Of a stretch of DNA of 16,347 nt, positions 7,272 through 15,452 are shown piece after piece. Positions within the stretch are counted from its first letter, which is position 1; every line of letters starts with the position of its first letter. The translations under genes and the position numbers were made by a program. The stretch spans positions 1-16,347 of the forward strand of contig CAZFAT010000207.1 of assembly GCA_964517075.1 (NCBI GenBank). Direction: 5' to 3'. The DNA comes from CAZFAT01 sp964517075. Lineage in GTDB: Bacteria > Acidobacteriota > Vicinamibacteria > Vicinamibacterales > SCN-69-37. The notes under the pieces are model-generated. The model worked only from the letters and a program-made list of their open reading frames with translations, was not told where the DNA came from and searched no databases.

Positions 7272-8636
7272 TGCCGTCTCCAATAGCTCCCTCGCTCTTC
7301 GGAGACCTTCGTCGAGTGACGTGATTTCGCCATCGAGCTGAGCGTCGTAGATGCGCCGCAGCAGCTCGCCCATCGCCGGCCCGGGTCGCATGCCGAGATC
7401 GAGCAAGTGGCGCCCGAGCACGAGCGGCTTGGGCGGCGCGTGCTCGACGCCGAGTGCCCGCGCGCGCTCGAGGAACCAGTCAATCGCGGAGCAGTCGAAC
7501 GTGCCACGCCGGCCGTGGCAATCCGCCGTGGCGAACCGAGCCAGCAGCTCGAGGTCGACCTTCTGCGCCAGCCGGCGGAAGGCGCCATCGCCCACCGGCG
7601 TGGGCGACTTGCGGAACGCCACCGGGCGAAGGTGATGTCGCGTGAGGCCGATGACGGCGCCGCGCACATCGTACCCGTCCATCGAGTGCACGTTGAGCCG
7701 GTCGAGCACGGCTTCCGCCAGTGGCACGCCAGCGTCCTCGTGCCCGGGCGACTTCACGTGCCCGTCCGCGTGCAGCGTGGTCGAGGGCTTGCCGAGGTCA
7801 TGGCAGATGGCGCTCAGCATGAGGGCAGTCGCCCGCCCCCGGTCCAGCCCTTCGGTCCGCATGCGTGCCTGATCGACGACCATCAGCGTGTGCGTCCACA
7901 CGTCCCCTTCGGGATGCCACTCCGGATCCTGTTCACACGTCGTGAGCGGCAGCAGTTCAGGGAAGAGCCGGGCGACGACGCCCAGCTCGAGCGCAAGCGC
8001 CAGACCGATGGACGGCCGTTCGGCCTGAAGCAGCAGCTTCTCGATCTCACCCCAGATGCGCTCGGCAGGGAGGTCGTCCAGCGGGATCGACGCCAGCAGG
8101 CGCTTCGTGTCATCGTCGATCGACAGCTCGAACCTCGCGGCGAACTGCAGGGCGCGCAGCACCCGAAGACTGTCGTCAACGAACGTCGACGGATCGACGA
8201 CGCGGAGGCGGCGGGCGGCCAGGTCCTCCCGGCCGCCGAAGGGATCGAGGATCTCGCCCGTGAGCGGATCACGCAGGATCGCGTTGATCGTGAAGTCGCG
8301 GCGGCGCGCCGCGTCGGCGACGGACATCGCGGGGTCGCCTTCAACGGCAAATCCCCGGTGGCCGCGCGCGACCTTGGACTCCCGGCGCGGCAGCGACACG
8401 TCCACGTGGCCAATCTTGAAGACCGTGAAGCTCTCGCCGACGACGTCCACGCGGCCGAACCGGTCGAGGAGGGGGCGGAGCTGGTCGGCCGGCATGCCGA
8501 AGACCTCGAGGTCGACGTCCTTCGAGGCACGGCCGAGCAGGCTGTCGCGGACGACCCCGCCGACGAGCAGGGCGCGTCCGCCTGATTCCCGCACGCCGCG
8601 GGCGATCGCGGCCGCGAGGTCAGCCGCCGGAGCCAT
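7266..8636 (-). CDS. cca: tRNA nucleotidyltransferase (CCA-adding / poly(A) polymerase family) with HD domain
   Basis: A 456-aa class II nucleotidyltransferase. The head domain has LLVGGVVRDSLLG and metal-binding Asp40/Asp42 in KDVDLEVFG, then RRRDFTINAI (about 111-120) and the neck signature DDSLRVLRALQFAARF. The second half is an HD phosphohydrolase domain: HPEGDVWTHTLMVVDQA with His249, HDLGK with His279-Asp280, then GHE and TRHH. This layout matches E. coli-type Cca, which repairs tRNA 3' CCA ends and carries phosphatase/phosphodiesterase activity in the HD part. CCA addition and poly(A) polymerase activity cannot be separated by eye. I chose ATG 8636, with GGTGG just upstream; a GTG at 8645 is also possible. 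It overlaps the end of the SDR gene by 17 nt, indicating one transcript. Confidence 0.92.
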   Translation of the reverse strand: MAPAADLAAAIARGVRESGGRALLVGGVVRDSLLGRASKDVDLEVFGMPADQLRPLLDRFGRVDVVGESFTVFKIGHVDVSLPRRESKVARGHRGFAVEGDPAMSVADAARRRDFTINAILRDPLTGEILDPFGGREDLAARRLRVVDPSTFVDDSLRVLRALQFAARFELSIDDDTKRLLASIPLDDLPAERIWGEIEKLLLQAERPSIGLALALELGVVARLFPELLPLTTCEQDPEWHPEGDVWTHTLMVVDQARMRTEGLDRGRATALMLSAICHDLGKPSTTLHADGHVKSPGHEDAGVPLAEAVLDRLNVHSMDGYDVRGAVIGLTRHHLRPVAFRKSPTPVGDGAFRRLAQKVDLELLARFATADCHGRRGTFDCSAIDWFLERARALGVEHAPPKPLVLGRHLLDLGMRPGPAMGELLRRIYDAQLDGEITSLDEGLRRARELLETAH

Positions 8637-9444
8637 GGCTGCCACCAGGATGCGGCTTGCGGCGGCGCCCCCATCGCTGCACCAGCCGATCCGTGCGGGC
8701 CGGGGCGACGGCGTTCATCAGGGCCAGCCAGCGCGCCTTCGCAAACGGGTACACCTCGGCCCGCGGCGTGACGATGCAGTCGGCGATGGCCCGGCCGACA
8801 TCCTCGGCGGATTGGCGCGGCCCGGTGCCACTGACGGCGTAGCCGAAGTCGCGCGCGATGGTGTCGTGGAACTCCGTGGTGGTGACGACCGGCAGGATCA
8901 CCGACGCGTGCAGGCCGCTGCCGGCAAACTCCGCGCGGAGCGACTCGATGAACCCGATTTGCGCGGCCTTCGTGGCCGAGTACAACGGCGACCCGCCCAC
9001 GCCCCGGCGTCCGGCGATCGAGGAGACCGCGATGATGTGGCCCGTCCCCTGCCGGCGCATCACGACCAGGGCCGCCCGCGCCGCGTACAGCGTGCCGAGC
9101 AGGTTCACGTCCACGAGCCGGCGCATCGCCTCCGGCGATGTCTCGTCGAGCGTGCCGTGATACCCGATGCCCGCGTTGCAGATCATCACGTCAATCCGGT
9201 CGAAGGACGCGACCGTTCGATCGACCAGCGACACCATGTCCGCGTCGTTCGTCACGTCGCCCGGCACCGCGAGCGCGCGCCCGCCCGCCGCCGCGATCTG
9301 CTCGACGAGGGCTGTCAGCCGTTCGGCGCGCCGCGCCGAGACCACCACGGCCGCTCCCTCCGCGGCCACCTGCCGCGCCGTGGCATGGCCAATCCCCGAC
9401 GAAGCTCCGGTGATGGCGACGACGTAGGGGGAGAGGCGGGACAT
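8620..9444 (-). CDS. Short-chain dehydrogenase/reductase (SDR)
   Basis: A 274-aa classical SDR. The Rossmann motif TGASSGIG is at 12-19. Arg residues after the second strand (SARRAERL) suggest NADP(H). Then come GDVT (62-65), CNAG (89-92), Asn114, Ser142, and Tyr155/Lys159 in YSATK, so the full Asn-Ser-Tyr-Lys catalytic set is present. The C-terminal part (about 195-245) looks like a substrate-binding region, and a basic tail with RWGRRRK follows. The enzyme oxidises or reduces a hydroxyl/carbonyl; the substrate cannot be told. It starts 25 nt after the proline dehydrogenase stop and overlaps the CCA enzyme gene. No good ribosome site is visible before ATG 9444. Confidence 0.93.
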   Translation of the reverse strand: MSRLSPYVVAITGASSGIGHATARQVAAEGAAVVVSARRAERLTALVEQIAAAGGRALAVPGDVTNDADMVSLVDRTVASFDRIDVMICNAGIGYHGTLDETSPEAMRRLVDVNLLGTLYAARAALVVMRRQGTGHIIAVSSIAGRRGVGGSPLYSATKAAQIGFIESLRAEFAGSGLHASVILPVVTTTEFHDTIARDFGYAVSGTGPRQSAEDVGRAIADCIVTPRAEVYPFAKARWLALMNAVAPARTDRLVQRWGRRRKPHPGGSHGSGG

Positions 9445-9469
9445 GTGTAGGAGTCGTGGTTCCCGATAA

Positions 9470-10411
9470 CTACCGTGCTTTCTCCCCCAGAATATTCCTC
9501 ACCACGAACCCCACGTTGGCCGGCCGCTCGCCGAGGCGGCGCATGAAGTAGGGATACCATTCGCGGCCGAAGGGGACATAGACCCGGAACGGGTGACCCT
9601 GGGCCGCGAGAGACTTCTGCAGATCGCGGCGAACGCCGTACAGCATCTGGAACTCGTACTGCCCGACGCCCACCTGCATGTCGGCCGCGAATCGGCGGGT
9701 GGTCTCGATGATGGCTTCGTCGTGGGTCGCGATGGCGGGGTAGTGACCGGAGATGAGCAGGATCTGCATCAGCTCCACGAACGCGGCGTCCACTTCGCTC
9801 TTCTGCTGAAACGCGACCTCGGTCGGTTCGCGGTACGCGCCTTTCACCAGACGCACGCGCGCCCCCAGCCCGTTCATGCGCTCGACGTACTCGCGCGACC
9901 GCCGGAGGTAGGCCTGGATGACGATGCCGATGTTGCGGCAGCCGAGGCTCCACAGCGTTTCGAAGACATCGAGCGTCTCGTCGGTGTACGCCGAGCTCTC
10001 CATGTCGATGCGCACGAAGCAGTCAGCCGTGCTCGCCGTTTCGACGATGCGCCGCAGGTTGTCGATGGCGGTGGCCCGATCGATGTCCAGCCCGAGCTGC
10101 GTCAGCTTGAGCGACAGATTCCGGCTGATGCCGGCGGCGGTCACGGCGCCGACGAGATCCTGGTAGGTCTTCGTGGCAGCCGTCGCGGCGTCCCGTGTGG
10201 CGACACGCTCGCCGAGGTAGTCGAGCGAGACGAGCAAGCCCTCACGCTCGATCGCCTGCGCGACGGCAATCGCGTCCTCGAGCCGCTCGCCGGCCACGAA
10301 GCGCCGGGCGAAGCTGTCGGGACGCCGCAGGCCGTAGCGCGAGGCGAGTCGCTTCAGAATCGTGCTGCCGGCCAGCGCCCCGAACGTGGCTTTCGACAGC
10401 GCCCCGACCAT
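9470..10411 (-). CDS. Proline dehydrogenase (monofunctional, FAD-dependent)
   Basis: A 313-aa protein, the size of single-domain proline dehydrogenases and far shorter than PutA. It oxidises L-proline to pyrroline-5-carboxylate with FAD, passing electrons to the quinone pool. Conserved barrel motifs are in order: LKLTQLG (101-107), RIDMES (134-139), QAYLRRS (166-172), RLVKGAY (187-193), YEFQMLYG (252-259) and YVPFGREWYPYFMRRLGERPAN (278-299); the last carries the two Arg that bind the proline carboxylate. The ATG shares a base with the stop of the upstream acyltransferase (TGATG), so translation is probably coupled. The partner pyrroline-5-carboxylate dehydrogenase is not in this window. Confidence 0.95.
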   Translation of the reverse strand: MVGALSKATFGALAGSTILKRLASRYGLRRPDSFARRFVAGERLEDAIAVAQAIEREGLLVSLDYLGERVATRDAATAATKTYQDLVGAVTAAGISRNLSLKLTQLGLDIDRATAIDNLRRIVETASTADCFVRIDMESSAYTDETLDVFETLWSLGCRNIGIVIQAYLRRSREYVERMNGLGARVRLVKGAYREPTEVAFQQKSEVDAAFVELMQILLISGHYPAIATHDEAIIETTRRFAADMQVGVGQYEFQMLYGVRRDLQKSLAAQGHPFRVYVPFGREWYPYFMRRLGERPANVGFVVRNILGEKAR

Positions 10412-11532
10412 CAATGCGTGGTCCGGTGCCCGTGCAGGAGATGCTGGATCGTGCGGGCGTAGTAACGGAGGACCAGGCGATCGCGGACGCGGATGCAGGA
10501 GCCGTGCTCGACCAGGACGCCGCGTTCGGCGAGCAGCGTCAGGCCTTCCTCCGCAGCCTGCTGGCCGGTCTCGACGGCCAGGTTGGCGCCGCCGGCCGTC
10601 AGCATCGCCAGTAGCTCGTCGAGCCGGCCCACCAGTTCCTGCCGGGTCATCTGCGGCCGCGCGGTCGCCGCGACGAGGGCCGTCGGCAGGACCTTGTAGA
10701 GCAGGCCGATCTGGGACTGCACGCGGTGTGCCAGTGAGACCAGATCGCGCCGCGATTCGGGATCGTACGTACTGAGCGCGATGGGCGGCCCGAACGTGAC
10801 GAAGGCCCGCGAGCGGTACCCCACGGCGTGCCGCACCATCTCCGCCACTTCCTGCGCGAACGGACGCGACCGCCGGCGCAGCGCCTCGCGCGCCAGCATG
10901 CGTTCCTCGAGCACCAGGTCGTAGGCGACGGCCATCGGCACGATGACGAGGTCGTGGCGGTCGGCCTGCAGCGCTGCCTGAAGCAGCCCGGTCTTGGGCG
11001 ACTTCATCTCGCCGCTGTAGCTGCGGCCGCCCTCCGCGTAGTAGAGGACGTCGCGGCGTTTCAGCACCTCGGCCACGTAGGCGCGCAGCGTCACGAGATA
11101 GAGCGGGTCCTTGCTGTTGCGGCGGATGGGAATGGCGCCCGTGACGTGCCGGTGCAACAGACCCAGCGCGCCGCCAAAGAGGTTGATCCCCGCGGCGAGG
11201 AGCGGCGGACGAATGCCGTTGTCGTCCAGCACCAGCGGTTCGACCAGATAGTCGAGGTGGCTCTTGTGATTCGAGACGTACACGACATGGCCGCGGCGGG
11301 TCGCGTCGGCCGCGTACTCGAGGTGCTCGGCCACTCGCCGGACCTTGCGGAGAATCGGATAGAGCGGGTGCTGGAGGGCGCGGTAGAACCGGTAGCGCTG
11401 CGTGGTGCGCAGTTCGTCGTGATAGGTCTCGATGCGCTCCCGCGGGCTCTCGTCCGACCCGTCGCCCGTGCGGAGATACCGTGCGACATCATCGCGCGCC
11501 AGCACCGCCCGGGTAATGTCGTCCGCCTTCAC
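10411..11532 (-). CDS. PlsB-like glycerol-3-phosphate 1-O-acyltransferase, short form
   Basis: A 373-aa protein of the PlsB/PlsC acyltransferase superfamily. It has the four family blocks: block I NHKSHLDY (His89 to Asp94, the HX4D catalytic pair), block II GAIPIRRN (132-139), block III YYAEGGRSYSGEMKSPKTG (about 164-182) and block IV VIVPMAVAYD (about 196-205). The EGGRS...PKTG form is closer to PlsB and mitochondrial GPAT than to PlsC, so glycerol-3-phosphate acylation for phospholipid synthesis is the best guess. It is less than half the length of E. coli PlsB and lacks the long N-terminal part. The start is GTG 11532; a -10-like TATAGT 8 nt upstream suggests a promoter inside the cluster. 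It lies 30 nt after the dehydrogenase gene. Confidence 0.88.
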   Translation of the reverse strand: MKADDITRAVLARDDVARYLRTGDGSDESPRERIETYHDELRTTQRYRFYRALQHPLYPILRKVRRVAEHLEYAADATRRGHVVYVSNHKSHLDYLVEPLVLDDNGIRPPLLAAGINLFGGALGLLHRHVTGAIPIRRNSKDPLYLVTLRAYVAEVLKRRDVLYYAEGGRSYSGEMKSPKTGLLQAALQADRHDLVIVPMAVAYDLVLEERMLAREALRRRSRPFAQEVAEMVRHAVGYRSRAFVTFGPPIALSTYDPESRRDLVSLAHRVQSQIGLLYKVLPTALVAATARPQMTRQELVGRLDELLAMLTAGGANLAVETGQQAAEEGLTLLAERGVLVEHGSCIRVRDRLVLRYYARTIQHLLHGHRTTH

Positions 11533-11540
11533 CGAGCCGA

Positions 11541-11546
11541 ACTATA
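11541..11546 (-). promoter_or_regulatory. Candidate -10 box for the PlsB-like gene
   Basis: On the minus strand TATAGT (5 of 6 to TATAAT) lies 8 nt before the GTG at 11532. Just upstream the strand reads GGCTTTCCGTATATAGT, closely like the region before the DUF4149 gene. No good -35 is seen. The spacing would make transcription start at or next to the start codon. Confidence 0.45.
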
Positions 11547-11562
11547 TACGGAAAGCCGTCAC

Positions 11563-12579
11563 TCAACCACGCTCCAGGTGCCGGATGACCGCGTCGGCGA
11601 ACGAGCTCGTGGACGCCGTGCCGCCCAGATCCCGCGTCCGGACAGTCCCGGCGAGCGTCTGCCGAAGCGCCTGACGGATGCGGCCGGCGGCCGCCGGTTC
11701 GCCGATGTGATCGAGCATCAGTACCGCCGACAGGAGCAGCGCCGTGGGATTCGCGACGTTCTGTCCGGCGATGTCCGGCGCGCTGCCGTGCACCGCCTCG
11801 AACACCGCCGCCTCGTGTCCCAGGTTGGCGCCGGGCACGACGCCCAGCCCGCCCACGAGCCCCGCCGCCAGGTCCGACACGATGTCGCCGTAGAGGTTGG
11901 GCAGCAGCAGCACGTCGAAGTCCTCCGGCCGCATCACGAGCCGCATGCACGCCGCGTCGACAATGCGCTCGTCGTACTCCACGTCGGGGAACCGACGCGC
12001 GACCGCGCGGGCCGAGTCGAGGAAGAGGCCGTCGCCGAGCTTCATGATGTTGGCCTTGTGCACCGCCGTGATCTTCCGGCGGCCCAGGCGTCGGGCATGG
12101 GCAAACGCAAACTCGGCAATGCGCGTGGACGCCTTCTCCGTGATGATCTTCAGGCTCTCGACGACGCCGGGCACCACGACGTGTTCGAGACCCGCATAGA
12201 GATCCTCGGTGTTCTCACGGACGATGACGAGGTCGACGTCCTGGAAGCGGCTCGCCACGCCGGGAAGATTCGCGACGGGCCGCAGGTTCGCGAACAAGTC
12301 GAGCGCCTTCCGCAGGCCGACGTTGACGCTCGTGAAGCCCGACCCGACGGGCGTCGTCACCGGCCCCTTGAGCGCGACACGGTTGCGGATGACGGAATCG
12401 AGCAGGGTCCGAGGAAGGGGATCTCCGGCAGCCTCGACCGCCCGCTGACCGGCTTCGTGAGGGTCCCAGTCGATGTCCACGCCCGACGCGGCGAGGATCC
12501 GGACGACGGCCCCGGTAACTTCCGGTCCGATGCCGTCACCAGCAATGAGCGTGATGACGTGGCGCAAGGGCGGCGGCAT
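11563..12579 (-). CDS. NAD-dependent isocitrate dehydrogenase (isocitrate/isopropylmalate dehydrogenase family)
   Basis: A 338-aa beta-decarboxylating dehydrogenase. It has GDGIGPEV (14-21), the substrate loop TSVNVGLRKALDLFANLRP (Ser84, Asn86, Arg90, Arg100), Arg121 and ENTEDLYAG (122-130), Lys175 in VHKANIMK, and metal ligands Asp208, Asp232 and Asp236 (LYGDIVSD). The Ser/Asn pair in the substrate loop favours isocitrate over 3-isopropylmalate. The cofactor loop HGSAPDIAGQ has Asp269-Ile270 where NADP enzymes have Lys-Tyr, so NAD is preferred. It makes 2-oxoglutarate in the TCA cycle. It is the first gene of the minus-strand cluster and faces the M16 gene across a 37-bp gap. A -10-like TATAGA 5 nt before its ATG suggests a leaderless message. 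Homoisocitrate or tartrate as substrate is less likely. Confidence 0.88.
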   Translation of the reverse strand: MPPPLRHVITLIAGDGIGPEVTGAVVRILAASGVDIDWDPHEAGQRAVEAAGDPLPRTLLDSVIRNRVALKGPVTTPVGSGFTSVNVGLRKALDLFANLRPVANLPGVASRFQDVDLVIVRENTEDLYAGLEHVVVPGVVESLKIITEKASTRIAEFAFAHARRLGRRKITAVHKANIMKLGDGLFLDSARAVARRFPDVEYDERIVDAACMRLVMRPEDFDVLLLPNLYGDIVSDLAAGLVGGLGVVPGANLGHEAAVFEAVHGSAPDIAGQNVANPTALLLSAVLMLDHIGEPAAAGRIRQALRQTLAGTVRTRDLGGTASTSSFADAVIRHLERG

Positions 12580-12584
12580 GGCGG

Positions 12585-12592
12585 TCTATACT
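12585..12592. promoter_or_regulatory. Overlapping divergent -10 boxes (candidate bidirectional promoter)
   Basis: The octamer TCTATACT gives TATACT on plus (12587-12592, 5 of 6 to TATAAT) toward the M16 gene and TATAGA on minus (12590-12585, 4 of 6) toward the isocitrate dehydrogenase. The two share the TATA at 12587-12590. This is the only AT-rich spot in the 37-bp gap. No convincing -35 is seen on either side. Confidence 0.5.
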
Positions 12593-12616
12593 GCCACGAC
12601 GTTCCCCCGACACTCC

Positions 12617-15412
12617 ATGCGCATGATGATGAGATTCAACCACGTGCTGGTGATGCTGGTCGTGACGGGCGCCGCCGCGTGCGGCCGCGACGCACCGCCC
12701 GAGGCAGCCGTGCTGCCCGCGATCCCCTTCGAGAAATACACGCTGCCGAACGGCCTCGAGGTGATTCTGTCCGAGGATCACCGGCTGCCGCTCGTGGCGG
12801 TCGACGTCTGGTATCACGCCGGTCCGGCCAATCAGCCACCCGGCCGCACCGGCTTCGCGCACCTCTTCGAGCACATGATGTTTCAGGGGTCGAAGCACGT
12901 GCCGGGCGATTCGCACTTCCGCCTGCTCGACGCCGCCGGCGCGACGACGGTCAACGGGACCACCAATCTCGACCGCACGAATTACTTTCAAACACTCCCG
13001 TCGAACCACCTGGAGCTGGCGCTCTGGCTCGAGTCGGATCGCATGGGCTATCTGCTGGACACGATCGATCAGCGCGCCCTCGACAACCAGCAGGACGTCG
13101 TGCGCAACGAGCGGCGCGAGGTCATCGAGAACCGTCCCTACGGCCTCGTGAACGAGGCCGTCTATCGCCTGCTGTATCCCGAGGGCCATCCGTATCACAC
13201 GAGCGTGATGGGATCGCACGCCGACATCCAGGCCGCGCGGCTCGAGGACGTCAAGGCGTTCTTCAAGCAGTTCTACCGCCCGAACAACGCGAGTCTCGCA
13301 ATTGCCGGCGACTTCGACCCGGCGGCCGTGAAAGCGCTGGTCGAGAAGTACTTCGGCACCCTCAGCCGGGGGCCGGACGTCCCGAGGCCCTCCGTGGAGC
13401 CGCCCCGCCTCACGGCGGAGCGGCGCGCGGTCGTGCCCGGTCGCATCCAGTTGCCGCGCGTCTACATGGCCTGGGTGACGCCGTCGTTCTTCAAGCCGGG
13501 GGATGCCGAGGCCGACGTCGCGGCGAGCGCGCTGGGTGGCGGCAACTCGAGCCGGCTGTACCGCCGCCTGGTCTACGAAAAGCAGATCGCGCAGGACGTC
13601 GTCGCATTCCAGTTGTCACTCGCGCTGGGTTCCACCTTCCAGATCATCGCCACCGTCCGGCCCGGCCGGACGGTCCAGGAGGTCGAGGCCGCGATTCATG
13701 ACGAGGTCGAGCGGTTCAGGCAGACGGGTCCCGAGCCCATCGAGGTCGAACGAGCGACGAACACGTTCGAGACTTCGATGCTGCAGGGGCTCGACGTGCT
13801 GGGCGGATTTGGCGGCGTCGCCGACACGCTCAACCTCTTCAACCACTACGTCGGCGATCCCGGGCACCTACCGGCCTATGTCGACGCGCACCGGAAGGTC
13901 ACGCCGGCCGCGGTGAGGACGTTTGCCGAGTCCTATCTGGCCCCGTCCGCGAGGGTCGTGGTCCACGCGGTGCCCGGTACGCCTGAACCCGGGGCGGCTG
14001 TTCCCGCGCCGATCGTGGCGGCCGGGCCCGGTGCGGGTCCCGAGGCCGTCAACCCGGACGAGCCCTGGCGGACGACCGCACCGGCGCCGGGCCCGCCTCG
14101 CGCAGCCTCGCTCCCGACGCCGCGGGCCTTCACGCTCGCCAACGGTCTCACCGTCCTCTACCACGCGCGGCCGGGGCTGCCCGTGGCGAGCGCGAGTCTC
14201 GTGCTGAAGTCGGGCGGCGACGCGAACCCCGTGGATCGGACCGGGCTCGCCAACTTCACGGCCGCCATGCTCGACCAGGGCACGTCGTCCCGTGATGCCC
14301 CGACCATCGCGGCCGACGTCGCTCGGCTGGGTGCGTCGCTCGAAGCCACGTCATCGAAGGACTCCACGGCCATCACGGTCGCGTCGCTGACGCGCCACTT
14401 CGCCGCGGCGCTCGATTTGCTGGCCGACGTTTCGCTGCGGCCGACCTTTCCAGCAGCGGAAGTGGATCGCGTGCGGGCGAGCCGGCTCGCGAGCTTGCAG
14501 GCGATGCGCCAGGACCCCAACCAGGTGGCCGTGGTTTCGGCGGTGGCCGCGCTGTTTGGCCCGGTGCATCCCTACGGCTACGTTGAGCTCGGGACGAGGG
14601 AGTCGGTCGAGCGCACCACGCGCGACGACCTTGTCGCGTCCTGGACGCATCATTTCGTACCGGCCAACGCGGCGCTCGTCGTGTCGGGGCCGCTGGATGA
14701 GGCCGCGCTGCGGCCGGTGGTCGAGCGGGCGTTCGGGGGGTGGGCCGCCGGGCCCGCGCAGCCGGTGACGCTCGGCCCGCCTCGCCGCGCGCCGGCGCGC
14801 ATCATCGTGATTGACGCGCCCGGTTCCCCGCAGACCGAACTGGTCGTGGCCACGATCGGGCCGCCGCGGTCCACGCCCGACTACCCGGCCGTGGTCGTCA
14901 TGAATGCCGCCCTTGGGGGTCTCGCTTCGAGCCGCCTCAACGTCAACCTCCGGGAAGAGCACGGTTACAGCTACGGCGCGGGATCGCAGTTCGTGTTCCG
15001 GAAGCATCCGGGGCCCTTCTGGGTCACGTCGGCCGTTCGGACGGACGCGACCGCGCCAGCGGTCGCGGAGATTCTGAAAGAGGTCCGGCGGATGGGCCAG
15101 GCGCCACTGTCCGCGGATGAGCTGGACACCGCGCGCGAAGCCATTGCCCGTGCCCTGCCCGCGGATTTCGAGACGACGGGCAACACCGTCTGGGCGCTCG
15201 GCAGCCTGTTTGTCTACGGCCTGGGGCTCGATTACTACGCCGTGCTCCCGCCGGCGATCCGTGCGGTCACCGCCGCCGCCGTGCAGAAAGCCGCGGCTAC
15301 CTACCTGGATCCAGACCAGATGATCGTCGTCGCCGTGGGCGATCGCACGCGAATCGAGGCAGGGTTGAGGAAGCTCAACCTCGGCCGCCTGGAAGTGCAG
15401 GCGCCGCGGTAA
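12617..15412 (+). CDS. M16-family zinc peptidase, two-domain lipoprotein
   Basis: A 931-aa protein. From ATG 12617 there is a short lipoprotein-like signal: basic start, hydrophobic VLVMLVVTGAAAC, probable lipid Cys22 followed by Gly-Arg-Asp. The lipobox is imperfect (Ala at -3). The first M16 half (about 38-490) is active: inverted zinc motif HLFEH (His82, Glu85, His86) and a downstream ligand Glu165 in VVRNERRE. A linker rich in Pro, Gly and Ala (about 490-515) joins a second M16 half starting near PRAFTLANGLTVLYHARP. There the zinc motif is lost (NFTAAMLDQG), as in the non-catalytic halves of pitrilysin/PqqL-type enzymes. The clamshell cleaves peptides or small proteins in the periplasm; the substrate is unknown. 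ATG codons at 12623, 12626 and 12629 are alternative starts; no ribosome site marks one. Confidence 0.92.
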   Translation: MRMMMRFNHVLVMLVVTGAAACGRDAPPEAAVLPAIPFEKYTLPNGLEVILSEDHRLPLVAVDVWYHAGPANQPPGRTGFAHLFEHMMFQGSKHVPGDSHFRLLDAAGATTVNGTTNLDRTNYFQTLPSNHLELALWLESDRMGYLLDTIDQRALDNQQDVVRNERREVIENRPYGLVNEAVYRLLYPEGHPYHTSVMGSHADIQAARLEDVKAFFKQFYRPNNASLAIAGDFDPAAVKALVEKYFGTLSRGPDVPRPSVEPPRLTAERRAVVPGRIQLPRVYMAWVTPSFFKPGDAEADVAASALGGGNSSRLYRRLVYEKQIAQDVVAFQLSLALGSTFQIIATVRPGRTVQEVEAAIHDEVERFRQTGPEPIEVERATNTFETSMLQGLDVLGGFGGVADTLNLFNHYVGDPGHLPAYVDAHRKVTPAAVRTFAESYLAPSARVVVHAVPGTPEPGAAVPAPIVAAGPGAGPEAVNPDEPWRTTAPAPGPPRAASLPTPRAFTLANGLTVLYHARPGLPVASASLVLKSGGDANPVDRTGLANFTAAMLDQGTSSRDAPTIAADVARLGASLEATSSKDSTAITVASLTRHFAAALDLLADVSLRPTFPAAEVDRVRASRLASLQAMRQDPNQVAVVSAVAALFGPVHPYGYVELGTRESVERTTRDDLVASWTHHFVPANAALVVSGPLDEAALRPVVERAFGGWAAGPAQPVTLGPPRRAPARIIVIDAPGSPQTELVVATIGPPRSTPDYPAVVVMNAALGGLASSRLNVNLREEHGYSYGAGSQFVFRKHPGPFWVTSAVRTDATAPAVAEILKEVRRMGQAPLSADELDTAREAIARALPADFETTGNTVWALGSLFVYGLGLDYYAVLPPAIRAVTAAAVQKAAATYLDPDQMIVVAVGDRTRIEAGLRKLNLGRLEVQAPR

Positions 15413-15452
15413 CGAGCCTTCCGACGACGATGGACGCGACGTGCTGGCTGGC

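Noticed and set aside
7232..7669. Upstream extension of the outer-membrane protein to about 374 aa
   Set aside because: The extra part overlaps the CCA enzyme in another frame, is Ser/Arg-rich without a domain, and would bury the signal peptide inside the protein.
7407..8585. 392-codon open frame on plus opposite the CCA enzyme
   Set aside because: It is antisense to a conserved enzyme and has no motif or start signal.
12473..12616. Upstream extension of the M16 peptidase to 979 aa
   Set aside because: It would overlap the divergent dehydrogenase and place the lipoprotein signal about 60 residues inside the protein.
10828..13701. Very long open frame (957 codons) on plus across the acyltransferase, dehydrogenase and M16 genes
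   Set aside because: It runs antisense to two clearly conserved genes and out of frame with a third. It is Arg/His/Asp-rich with no domain, typical of GC-rich shadow frames.
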